A stretch of 6,037 nt of DNA. Source: Saprospiraceae bacterium (lineage in GTDB: Bacteria > Bacteroidota > Bacteroidia > Chitinophagales > Saprospiraceae). Under the pieces are notes generated by a model that was given only the letters and a program-made list of their open reading frames with translations, ran no database searches and was not told the origin of the DNA. Below, piece after piece: positions 1 to 6,037 of this stretch; the stretch's first letter is position 1, and each line of letters starts with the position of its first letter. The DNA lies in assembly GCA_013002475.1 (NCBI GenBank), contig JABDJM010000561.1, positions 1-6,037 of the forward strand. Direction: 5' to 3'. Made by a program: the position numbers and the translations under genes.

Positions 1-597
1 TTTATGCACATAGGCTTGGATACCGGCCGCCCTTAAACTTTCGGTCAGGCGCTGCGCGTTATCCGGATTGTTAAAACGTCCTGCGCAAACAGTGTGCAAT
101 TTGGATAGATCAAATTGGACCACCTCCACATCCATATGTCCAAGGTCATTGAGATTCTTTTCCATAGCGTCAGCATTAGCATGGCTGGAATAGGATCCTG
201 CAATAACCATAAACTCAGGACCAGCAGGAGAAGTGTTGGTCCTGGGTAAAGGACTGGAAGGTCTGTTAACTACAGATTTGGGTTTGGGTTCAGCAATCGC
301 AATATTCTTTTCTAGGGGCTGATTACTGACGGATTCTCCCTTTTCAAGGGCTCCGAGTTCTTCTTCAAGAGCGGCAATTTCTGCATCCAGTGCATCCAAC
401 TCTTCATCGTATTCTGCAAATTCTTCACTTTGAGGTTCAGCAATTTCGTCAGATGAAGAGGGGTCTTCTACTGAGCTAATTTCTTCGCTCAGCATATTTT
501 GATTTTCGTTAGTCCAGGTTTTGTATTGAGAAATAAACCAGGCAGAGATGAGCACCACGAATAGTGCAAGGATTAGGTACTTGAGTAGTGAGTTCAT
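1..597 (-). CDS. SPOR-domain membrane-anchored protein (C-terminus cut by window edge)
   Basis: The frame is open from an ATG at 595-597 to the left edge, giving 199 codons with no stop, so the C-terminus is missing, probably by only a few residues. Residues about 4-22 (LLKYLILALFVVLISAWF) form one hydrophobic segment, read as a signal anchor with a short cytoplasmic start. Residues about 38-86 are rich in Glu and Asp, and the part around EELDALDAEIAALEEEL could form a short coiled coil. A Pro/Ser/Lys linker follows (about 100-126). Residues about 129-199 fit a SPOR domain: FMVIAGSYSS, then an Ala-rich helix, then HTVCAGRFNN and a second helix ending in AGIQAYVHK. SPOR domains bind glycan strands of septal peptidoglycan lacking stem peptides, so a periplasmic role in division or wall remodelling is inferred. 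It lies downstream of dcd on the same strand, 130 bases away, so co-transcription is uncertain. The specific family member is not recognised. Confidence 0.88.
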   Translation of the reverse strand, partial: MNSLLKYLILALFVVLISAWFISQYKTWTNENQNMLSEEISSVEDPSSSDEIAEPQSEEFAEYDEELDALDAEIAALEEELGALEKGESVSNQPLEKNIAIAEPKPKSVVNRPSSPLPRTNTSPAGPEFMVIAGSYSSHANADAMEKNLNDLGHMDVEVVQFDLSKLHTVCAGRFNNPDNAQRLTESLRAAGIQAYVHK

Positions 598-641
598 AGT
601 GTTTTTAAGTGTTTCTGCAATAAAATTATAAAAATATTTAA

Positions 642-662
642 TATGTAAAAAATTTTTACATA
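642..662. repeat. 21-base AT-rich perfect inverted repeat, possible operator
   Basis: Two ten-base arms, TATGTAAAAA and TTTTTACATA, are exact reverse complements around a single central base. The repeat lies 45 bases upstream of the SPOR gene start, in the dcd-SPOR gap. A dyad of this length with almost no loop suits a dimeric DNA-binding protein better than an RNA hairpin, and it has too little G+C for a classical terminator. No regulator can be named. The rest of the gap (598-727) is AT-rich near the SPOR gene and contains a ten-base palindrome CCTTGCAAGG at 702-711. I found no complete TAnnTTTG promoter element for the SPOR gene; only 7-of-8 matches occur. Confidence 0.45.
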
Positions 663-727
663 AAACATTTTCAAAGAGTTACAGCCTTTCTGATAAAGTA
701 GCCTTGCAAGGTAGTAAACGGGAGGGC

Positions 728-1264
728 CTAGAACTTATTTTTCCACATCATGGATTCGACGGGTCGAATAGTCCGGTCATTGTACTTGGCGTTTTTCTTT
801 TTATTGTAGTAATTCTCGATCTCTCCCTCCACGGTAAAGTAGATCAATTGACCGATCGGCATTCCTTTGTACACCCGTACTGGGTGAACGCATGAGATCT
901 CTAGCGTCCAAGTATTGCAGAATCCTACATCCCCTTTTCCAGCCGTTGCATGGATGTCGATACCCAATCTTCCGACAGAAGATTTGCCCTCTAAAAAGGG
1001 AACAGAATTATGGGTTTCAGTGTATTCCTCTGTTACACCCAAGTAAAGAACGCCAGGTTGAATAACAAAGCCCTCCTCGGGAATCTCGAAATGTTCCACC
1101 TCATTATGCTTTCGCGCATCAAGGATCTCCCCTTTGTAAGTGGCCAGATGCCTCCCCAGGTGGACATCATATGAATTGGTTCCCAAATGATATCTGTCAA
1201 AGGGTTCGATAATGATTTCGCCAGTATCGATTGCCTCCAGGATTTTTTTGTCTGAGAGGATCAT
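728..1264 (-). CDS. dcd: dCTP deaminase (Dcd)
   Basis: The 178-residue protein converts dCTP to dUTP, which feeds dTMP synthesis, in the cytoplasm. It belongs to the dUTPase/dCTP deaminase superfamily of trimeric jelly-roll enzymes. Visible marks are MILSDKKI at the N-terminus, EPFDRYHLGTNSYDVHLG (20-37), the signature EGKSSVGRLG (92-101), HATAGKGDVGF (105-115) and TLEI with Glu122, which aligns with the catalytic Glu138 of the E. coli enzyme. Lys94 stands where E. coli has Arg110. The C-terminus MMWKNKF is typical of Bacteroidota homologues. The frame extends 17 codons upstream to a TTG at 1315, but family members begin at MILSD and a likely promoter element overlaps that TTG, so the ATG at 1262-1264 is chosen. 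No Shine-Dalgarno sequence is evident, which is usual in this phylum. Some relatives are bifunctional dCTP deaminase/dUTPases; the sequence alone does not settle this. Confidence 0.95.
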   Translation of the reverse strand: MILSDKKILEAIDTGEIIIEPFDRYHLGTNSYDVHLGRHLATYKGEILDARKHNEVEHFEIPEEGFVIQPGVLYLGVTEEYTETHNSVPFLEGKSSVGRLGIDIHATAGKGDVGFCNTWTLEISCVHPVRVYKGMPIGQLIYFTVEGEIENYYNKKKNAKYNDRTIRPVESMMWKNKF

Positions 1265-1283
1265 TTTATCGTCTTTGGTGATG

Positions 1284-1306
1284 AAAAAAATCAGCTTTTG
1301 AGCTGA
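1284..1306 (-). promoter_or_regulatory. Short hairpin plus T-run in the dcd leader
   Basis: On the minus strand TCAGCT, a four-base loop CAAA, and AGCTGA form a perfect six-base stem, followed directly by seven T residues, then 19 bases to the dcd ATG. This is the outline of a weak intrinsic terminator pointing into dcd. If transcription starts just after the TACCTTTG element at 1313-1320, the stem would sit at the very 5' end of the mRNA, too early for classical attenuation. It might instead stabilise the leader or stop read-through from further upstream. The stem is short and only half G+C, so chance remains possible. Confidence 0.3.
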
Positions 1307-1312
1307 GTGGGG

Positions 1313-1320
1313 CAAAGGTA
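1313..1320 (-). promoter_or_regulatory. Candidate dcd promoter, Bacteroidota-type -7 element
   Basis: The minus strand reads TACCTTTG here, an exact match to the TAnnTTTG -7 consensus of the Bacteroidota primary sigma factor. It lies 48 bases upstream of the chosen dcd ATG, and the predicted transcript start is near 1305-1309. No clear TTG-type -33 element is present at the usual spacing upstream, which lowers confidence. The element overlaps the alternative TTG start of dcd, so the long form of the protein would not be encoded by a transcript starting here. Confidence 0.42.
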
Positions 1321-1390
1321 ATTTATCCCCGCTTTTCTTTGGTCATGATATTGGGCACAGTCAGCATGAAATTTTGCTTAATTTTCTCCC

Positions 1391-2029
1391 ATGCCAATGG
1401 AGGTTCAACATGTTTTTGCATCAAAGGTGGAATTAGGCCTTTGGCGGATCACGGAATCTGAGCTCTGGTTTTTGGAGCAACTGCTTCTAAGCGCGGAGGA
1501 AGACGCCTATATAGCTGCCATGAAAGGGCATAGGCGTCTGGAGTGGTTAGCTGGGCGCTGGGCTTTACATGTTTTAAGTGGGCGTGCAAAAAGGGGAGCT
1601 TTGTATAAGGATGAATTCGGAAAGCCCTATCTGGAGAATTCGGTATATGATATTTCCATCTCTCATTCAAGGCAGTATGTGGCTGTCATGGCTGGTCCAA
1701 AAAAAGTAGGTGTTGATATTCAGAAGCTGGTGCCCAAGATCAGCAGACTGGCGGCAAAGTATCTCAGGGATATCGAACTTGAAAATCTTAATGAAGATTC
1801 TGGCTATGAGGAGATGCATATCTACTGGGGGGCAAAGGAGTGTTTATACAAGGCCTATGGAAGGAGGCAATTAGATTTTAAAAAGAACATTGCCGTGGAA
1901 CCCTTTGACTACCATCGTGATGGGGATTCTCTTAAAGGCTGGATTAAAAAGGATAATTTTTTTCAGGAATATTGGTTAAAGTATGAAGTGATGGAAAACT
2001 TCATGCTCGTGTATGGAATGGAGATTTAA
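1391..2029 (+). CDS. Sfp-type 4'-phosphopantetheinyl transferase
   Basis: The 212-residue protein should transfer the phosphopantetheine arm of coenzyme A to a conserved serine of acyl or peptidyl carrier proteins, with Mg2+, in the cytoplasm. Family marks in order are RRLEWLAGR (48-56), FGKPYL (76-81), the substrate-binding ISISHS (88-93), the metal motif VGVDIQ (106-111, Asp109) and the signature WGAKECLYKAYG (146-157, with Lys149, Glu150, Lys154). Length fits Sfp-type enzymes (about 210-240) rather than the roughly 125-residue AcpS type. The position equivalent to Sfp Glu109 is Gln111 here. The start is ATG 1391; a second ATG two codons later (1397) is equally possible. It diverges from dcd across 126 bases; upstream, AAATTTTG at 1369-1376 is a 7-of-8 match to the -7 consensus. 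Whether it serves fatty acid synthase ACP or a secondary-metabolite carrier cannot be told; no carrier gene is in the window. Confidence 0.92.
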   Translation: MPMEVQHVFASKVELGLWRITESELWFLEQLLLSAEEDAYIAAMKGHRRLEWLAGRWALHVLSGRAKRGALYKDEFGKPYLENSVYDISISHSRQYVAVMAGPKKVGVDIQKLVPKISRLAAKYLRDIELENLNEDSGYEEMHIYWGAKECLYKAYGRRQLDFKKNIAVEPFDYHRDGDSLKGWIKKDNFFQEYWLKYEVMENFMLVYGMEI

Positions 2030-2034
2030 TTTTT

Positions 2035-2040
2035 GAAGGA
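2035..2040 (+). promoter_or_regulatory. Possible ribosome binding site favouring the ATG at 2051
   Basis: GAAGGA lies ten bases upstream of the ATG at 2051-2053 and five bases after the stop codon of the PPTase gene. It supports starting the downstream protein at 2051 rather than at the in-frame TTG at 2033, which has no purine-rich sequence before it. Shine-Dalgarno use is weak in Bacteroidota, so this is supporting rather than decisive evidence. Confidence 0.4.
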
Positions 2041-2050
2041 ATTCTTTGAT

Positions 2051-2512
2051 ATGAAATTTTGGTGGGGATTTTTGGCGGGTGCATTTCTTGGATCAGTTCT
2101 AACGATGTGGTTTGTCAAAGAGAGATTACAGGACAATAGTTCATCCGAACCTCAAGCGACTGCCCAAAATTCGCTTCCGGATGGCTTTGCAGAATTCCTG
2201 GTCCGGTTTTCTGCGGACAGCTTATATCAGATGGAACATATTTCCTTTCCACTGAGCGGCTTTCCGGCTTATGCAGATTCCCTTACACTTGCCAGGAAGG
2301 ACTTCAGATATCTTCCCGATGATTGGGTCCTTCACAAAAGTTTTGACCCAGAAACGGGAACCTTCGTCCAGGAATTTAGCATTGTGAGCGAGGACATGGT
2401 CATTGAGAATATTCAGGATCCACAGAGTGGTTTTGGGATGCAGCGCAGATTTGCCCGGCTCCAGGGAGATTGGCATCTGATCTACTATGCCGGAATCAAT
2501 AAGGTTCGGTGA
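2051..2512 (+). CDS. Membrane-anchored DUF4348-like protein
   Basis: The 153-residue product has one hydrophobic N-terminal segment, residues about 4-22, with GxxxG-like spacing (WGFLAGAFLGSVLTMWFV), then KER and a polar linker rich in Ser, Gln and Ala (29-41). No lipobox cysteine follows, so a signal anchor is more likely than a lipoprotein. The soluble part (about 45-153) resembles the DUF4348 family known from Bacteroidota: FAEFLVRFSADSLYQMEHISFPL near its start and FARLQGDWHLIYYAGIN at its end. That family has no established function as far as I know; the fold may be NTF2-like, which is a guess. The periplasm is the likely location. The gene follows the PPTase gene by 21 bases on the same strand and is probably co-transcribed. 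An in-frame TTG at 2033 would add six residues; ATG 2051 is preferred because it is a standard start with GAAGGA upstream. Confidence 0.75.
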   Translation: MKFWWGFLAGAFLGSVLTMWFVKERLQDNSSSEPQATAQNSLPDGFAEFLVRFSADSLYQMEHISFPLSGFPAYADSLTLARKDFRYLPDDWVLHKSFDPETGTFVQEFSIVSEDMVIENIQDPQSGFGMQRRFARLQGDWHLIYYAGINKVR

Positions 2513-3475
2513 TCAATAGTATTTCCCAGGTATCAGATATTGGGTAACATAATCTCTTACTCCCTCTTCCAGATCCATCCATGACTCAGAATAACCCGCG
2601 GAAGCAAGCTTTTCCATTTTAGCTTCTGTAAAATACTGGTAAGTCTCCCTGATATCTTCCGGAGTATCTATGAACTCAATATTTGGGTCTACTCCCATGG
2701 CAGAAAAAGTGGCCAAGCCTAGATCATAACAGGGGCGGGCCTTTCCAGTGCCGATATTGAACAAGCCCGAAGGGAAGGAGTCTTGCAAAAAGAATAGGCA
2801 GGCTTTTACCACATCCTTTACATAGACAAAATCGCGGCTTTGCTGGCCATCTTCAAAATCTTCCCTATGCGACCGGAAGAGTTTTAATTTTCCTGTGGAT
2901 TTTATCTGATTGAAAGCATGAAAGATCACCGAAGCCATCCGACCCTTATGGTACTCATTCGGTCCATACACGTTGAAGAATTTTAATCCGGCCCAGGCGG
3001 GTGGTGCTTGCTGTTCCTGCCGGGCCCATAAGTCAAAGCTTTGTTTGCTTTGTCCATAAGGGTTTAGCGGAGTCAGGGGATCGATTGCTGATTTGTCATC
3101 ATACCCATGGTCACCGCCACCATAAGTAGCAGCGCTTGAAGCATATATAAAAGGGATCTTATTTATTGCTGCGAAAGTCCAAAGGGCTTTTGAATAAGCC
3201 ACATTCAACCTGTCAAAGATTTCTTTGTTTAATTCTGTGGTATCGGTTCTGGCGCCAAGATGAAAAATGAACTTTAGTCGATCTGAGTAGCTATCCAAGT
3301 TCTCCAGAAATTCTTCCCTGTCTACTTTTTGAACAAAGGATTTGCCCTCCAAATTTGCCTCCTTGGAAAAAGTCTTGAATTCATCAACCAGGATAAGATC
3401 TGAATTCCCTGCTTCATTTAGCCCACTGACCAAACAACTACCAATAAACCCTGCTGCACCAGTTACCAGGATCAT
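2513..3475 (-). CDS. rfaD: ADP-glyceromanno-heptose 6-epimerase
   Basis: The 320-residue protein is a short-chain dehydrogenase/reductase-type epimerase that converts ADP-D-glycero-D-manno-heptose to the L-glycero form for the lipopolysaccharide inner core. It is also named HldD or GmhD. The N-terminal Rossmann fold has TGAAGFIG (5-12) for NADP binding. [10 protein letters not shown] (111-120) and the catalytic pair Tyr140/Lys144 in NPYGQSK match E. coli HldD closely. [18 protein letters not shown] (165-182) carries Lys177, equivalent to the second catalytic lysine (E. coli Lys178). RDFVYVKDV (214-222) and FNIGTG (239-244) complete the family pattern; length is close to the 310 of E. coli. 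The ATG overlaps the gcvP stop as ATGA, so translation is probably coupled. The stop codon directly abuts that of the converging DUF4348-like gene. Other heptose genes (gmhA, hldE) are not in the window. Confidence 0.92.
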   Translation of the reverse strand: MILVTGAAGFIGSCLVSGLNEAGNSDLILVDEFKTFSKEANLEGKSFVQKVDREEFLENLDSYSDRLKFIFHLGARTDTTELNKEIFDRLNVAYSKALWTFAAINKIPFIYASSAATYGGGDHGYDDKSAIDPLTPLNPYGQSKQSFDLWARQEQQAPPAWAGLKFFNVYGPNEYHKGRMASVIFHAFNQIKSTGKLKLFRSHREDFEDGQQSRDFVYVKDVVKACLFFLQDSFPSGLFNIGTGKARPCYDLGLATFSAMGVDPNIEFIDTPEDIRETYQYFTEAKMEKLASAGYSESWMDLEEGVRDYVTQYLIPGKYY

Positions 3476-6037
3476 GCGTTCAGAGTTTCTGAGATCTCCT
3501 CATCCAGGTAGTCTTCAATGGGTGGGCAAATGCAAACAAGATTTCTGTCTCCGTAGGCATTATCGACCCTGCCAACTGCGGGCCAGAATTTATGCCCTGA
3601 CCTTAAATATTCCACTGGGAATGCAGCCTTACTTCTTGGATAGGGAAGCTCCCATTCGTCAGAGCTCAACTGCTCCAAAGTATGCGGAGAATTGACAAGC
3701 ACATTATTTTTTGGATCCTGTTCTCCTCGGGCTACCTCATCAATTTCCTTGCGGATGTTAATCATGGCTTCGCAAAAGCGATCCAACTCAACCTTACTTT
3801 CGCTTTCTGTCGGCTCTATCATAATTGTACCGGCAACGGGAAAGGATAAGGTTGGAGAGTGAAAACCATAATCAATAAGACGTTTTGCTACATCTTCAGC
3901 GCTGATCCCAACTGATTTGAATTGTCGCAGGTCCACGATCAATTCATGGGCCACGCGGTCATTCTCTCCGGTGTAAAGAACAGGGAAGTCCTTTTCAAGT
4001 CTTGCCTTGATATAATTTGCATTCAAGATGGCAGCCTCCGTAGAATCGATCATTCCTCTCCGGCCCAGCATTTTTATGTAGGCATAAGAAATAAGCAGGA
4101 TACTGGCTGATCCCCAGGGAGCCGAGGAGACAGCATGAATTGCCTGGTTACCTCCTGTCCTTACTAATGGGTGTCCGGGCAGGAATGGTGCTAAGCTATC
4201 ATTCACGCAAATGGGACCCATTCCCGGGCCGCCACCTCCATGAGGGATGGCAAAAGTCTTATGTAAATTCAGATGGCAAACATCGGCATGGATTATTCCA
4301 GGACTTGTAAGACCTACTTGAGCATTCATGTTTGCTCCATCCATATATATCTTTCCACCACAGTCATGAATAATGTCGCAGATCTCTTTGATGGCTACCT
4401 CAAAGACCCCATGTGTTGAAGGATAAGTAACCATCAATGACGCCAGATTATCCTTATGGAGTTCAGCTTTTTCTTTCAGGTCATCAACGAGGATATTTCC
4501 ATCTTCATCGCATTTGACAACCACTACTTTCATTCCTGCCATGACAGCAGATGCAGGGTTTGTTCCATGTGCTGAAGAAGGGATAAGCGCAATGTTTCGA
4601 TGTCCCTCACCGCGACTTTTATGGTATGCACGAATGGTCAATAGTCCGGCATATTCACCTTGAGCTCCAGAGTTTGGTTGAAGAGAACAAGCAGAAAATC
4701 CTGTTATTTCGCATAGATAGCTTTCCAACTCTGTAAATACCTTAAGGTAGCCCTGAGCCTGTTGCGGAGGAACAAATGGATGCAGGTCAGCAAATTCAGG
4801 CCATGAAACCGGTATCAGTTCACTGGCAGCGTTAAGCTTCATTGTACAGGAGCCCAGTGCGATCATAGAATGTACCAGTGAAAGGTCTTTATTTTCTAAT
4901 CGCTTTATATACCGCATCATCTCCGTTTCTGTATGATACTTTGTAAAAACCGGATGTATCAGATATTCAGTTTTCCTTGATAGCGATTCTGGAAGCTCAT
5001 TAAGATTTTCAATTGAAATTCCATTTTGAGAACTTGTTTTTTCAAAGGCTATTTCAAATATGTGGTTAATGCGGTCTAGATCCTCGCCATCTACTGTTTC
5101 GTCCAGAGATATCTGAAAGAAGTCGTCCCCATAAAAGAAGTTGGTTTCCTCTTTCTCGGCAACATTACGGATCTTATAAAGCTGCTCTGCACTTGCCTTA
5201 AAATGCAGGGTGTCAAAATAATTTTCATGACTGGGGCTAAGTCCAAAAGCACTTAACCTTTTGGCCAGTATCCTGGTATTGGTATGCACATATTCTGCAA
5301 TGTCCCTTAAGCCCTCAGGTCCGTGGTAAACAGCATACATTCCCGCCATGATAGCCAGAAGAGCCTGCGCTGTACATATGTTAGAGGTCGCTTTCTCTCT
5401 TCGAATGTGTTGCTCTCTTGTTTGAAGTGCCATGCGGAGGGCCGTGTTGCCCTGGCTATCCCTAGATACTCCGATTATTCTTCCGGGAATAACACGCTTA
5501 TGATCTTCATGTGTTGCAAAATAGGCAGCATGTGGGCCACCAAATCCTATGGGGACCCCAAACCTTTGGGTATTACCTACAACTGCATCCGCCCCCCATT
5601 CTCCGGGCGCCCGTAGAATGGCCAACGAAAGTAAGTCTGCAGCAACAGTCACATAAGCACCGGATTTTTTTACCTGATTAGCAAATGAGGAATAGTCTTC
5701 TACCGATCCACTGGCGGAAGGGTACTGAAGGAGCACTCCAAAATAGCTTTCATCTATGGTAGTGTTTTTCCAACTTCCTATTTCCAATTCGATATCCAAA
5801 GGCTCCGCTCTGGTTAAAAGGACCGAAAGAGTTGATGGGAAAATATCCTGATCAACAAAGAATTTTTTAACCGAATCTTTCTTATTCCGTTTGTTCTTTA
5901 AAGAATAAAACATGGCCATTGCCTCAGCAGCGGCTGTACCCTCATCTAATAAAGAAGCGTTTGCGATGGGCAAGCCAGTAAGATCAGCGACAACGGTTTG
6001 GAAGTTCAAAAGGGCCTCTAGCCTTCCCTGAGAAATT
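3472..6037 (-). CDS. gcvP: Glycine dehydrogenase (decarboxylating), glycine cleavage P-protein, N-terminus cut by window edge
   Basis: The P-protein decarboxylates glycine with pyridoxal phosphate and passes the aminomethyl group to the lipoyl arm of GcvH. The visible 854 codons cover most of a fused single-chain enzyme (about 950-960 residues); roughly 110-120 N-terminal residues lie beyond the right edge. A TTG at 6009 could be mistaken for a start, but the frame stays open to the edge and encodes [13 protein letters not shown], the conserved family sequence, so it is internal. The N-terminal GcvPA-like half includes [17 protein letters not shown] and [24 protein letters not shown]. The C-terminal GcvPB-like half has [23 protein letters not shown] and [20 protein letters not shown], whose Lys (codon 4258-4260) is the PLP-binding lysine, equivalent to E. 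coli Lys706. The end has [11 protein letters not shown], as expected. No frameshift is seen. gcvT and gcvH are not in the window; rfaD follows with a four-base overlap. Confidence 0.97.
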   Translation of the reverse strand, partial: ISQGRLEALLNFQTVVADLTGLPIANASLLDEGTAAAEAMAMFYSLKNKRNKKDSVKKFFVDQDIFPSTLSVLLTRAEPLDIELEIGSWKNTTIDESYFGVLLQYPSASGSVEDYSSFANQVKKSGAYVTVAADLLSLAILRAPGEWGADAVVGNTQRFGVPIGFGGPHAAYFATHEDHKRVIPGRIIGVSRDSQGNTALRMALQTREQHIRREKATSNICTAQALLAIMAGMYAVYHGPEGLRDIAEYVHTNTRILAKRLSAFGLSPSHENYFDTLHFKASAEQLYKIRNVAEKEETNFFYGDDFFQISLDETVDGEDLDRINHIFEIAFEKTSSQNGISIENLNELPESLSRKTEYLIHPVFTKYHTETEMMRYIKRLENKDLSLVHSMIALGSCTMKLNAASELIPVSWPEFADLHPFVPPQQAQGYLKVFTELESYLCEITGFSACSLQPNSGAQGEYAGLLTIRAYHKSRGEGHRNIALIPSSAHGTNPASAVMAGMKVVVVKCDEDGNILVDDLKEKAELHKDNLASLMVTYPSTHGVFEVAIKEICDIIHDCGGKIYMDGANMNAQVGLTSPGIIHADVCHLNLHKTFAIPHGGGGPGMGPICVNDSLAPFLPGHPLVRTGGNQAIHAVSSAPWGSASILLISYAYIKMLGRRGMIDSTEAAILNANYIKARLEKDFPVLYTGENDRVAHELIVDLRQFKSVGISAEDVAKRLIDYGFHSPTLSFPVAGTIMIEPTESESKVELDRFCEAMINIRKEIDEVARGEQDPKNNVLVNSPHTLEQLSSDEWELPYPRSKAAFPVEYLRSGHKFWPAVGRVDNAYGDRNLVCICPPIEDYLDEEISETLNA

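Noticed and set aside
702..711. CCTTGCAAGG palindrome downstream of dcd as a terminator
   Set aside because: It has no loop and no T-run follows on the minus strand, so it does not resemble an intrinsic terminator.
704..895. Plus-strand open frame of 63 codons
   Set aside because: It lies almost wholly antisense to the conserved 3' end of dcd and shows no recognisable domain.
1351..1386. Possible promoter for the PPTase gene: TTG at 1351, AAATTTTG at 1369-1376 or TAATTTTC at 1379-1386
   Set aside because: Both candidate -7 boxes miss one consensus base, and the spacing to TTG is too short (15) or too long (25). It was not strong enough to list as a feature.
1449..1670. Minus-strand open frame of 73 codons
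   Set aside because: It is antisense to the conserved PPTase gene and has a low-complexity, unrecognisable product.
2222..2476. Minus-strand open frame of 84 codons
   Set aside because: It is antisense to the DUF4348-like gene; the plus-strand product has the coherent anchor-plus-domain structure.
3342..3695. Plus-strand open frame of 117 codons spanning the gcvP-rfaD junction
   Set aside because: It is antisense to two strongly conserved proteins, and its product matches nothing I recognise. Length alone is expected by chance opposite such genes.
3922..4110. Plus-strand open frame of 62 codons
   Set aside because: It is a shadow inside gcvP with no domain features.
5323..5616. Plus-strand open frame of 97 codons
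   Set aside because: It is a shadow inside gcvP; the product lacks any domain or transmembrane pattern.
1..6037. Defence system, mobile element, CRISPR array or RNA gene
   Set aside because: I looked on both strands and found no repeats with regular spacing, transposase or integrase motifs, tRNA-like folds or toxin-antitoxin-like pairs. All major frames are recognisable housekeeping or conserved families.

Overview
The window reads as ordinary chromosome from a member of the Bacteroidota, most plausibly a Cytophagales/Cyclobacteriaceae-type bacterium. Three things suggest this: a Dcd protein ending in MMWKNKF (familiar from Bacteroidota homologues), a small membrane-anchored DUF4348-like protein (a Bacteroidota-restricted family), and a TACCTTTG element matching the Bacteroidota -7 promoter consensus TAnnTTTG. 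The lineage call rests on recall of family features, not on a search.

Layout from left to right. (1) Positions 1-597, minus strand: 199 codons of a membrane-anchored SPOR-domain protein that runs off the left edge. (2) 598-727: AT-rich gap with a strong palindrome. (3) 728-1264, minus: dcd, dCTP deaminase. (4) 1265-1390: divergent intergenic region with a candidate dcd promoter and a hairpin followed by a T-run. (5) 1391-2029, plus: Sfp-type 4'-phosphopantetheinyl transferase, followed 21 bases later by (6) 2051-2512, plus: a membrane-anchored DUF4348-like protein; these two probably form one operon. (7) 2513-3475, minus: ADP-glyceromanno-heptose 6-epimerase (rfaD/hldD), and (8) 3472-6037, minus: gcvP, the glycine cleavage P-protein, which runs off the right edge. 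gcvP and rfaD overlap by four bases (ATGA), with gcvP upstream.

The genes serve unrelated housekeeping roles: division or cell-wall binding (SPOR), pyrimidine deoxynucleotide supply (dcd), carrier-protein activation (PPTase), lipopolysaccharide core heptose (rfaD) and one-carbon metabolism (gcvP). The region is densely packed, with no gene-free stretch over 130 bases. I see no mobile element, CRISPR array, tRNA, rRNA or signs of recent transfer, and nothing that looks like a new multi-gene system. The points worth a second look are small: gene junctions, start choices, a palindrome, and one substituted metal-site position.
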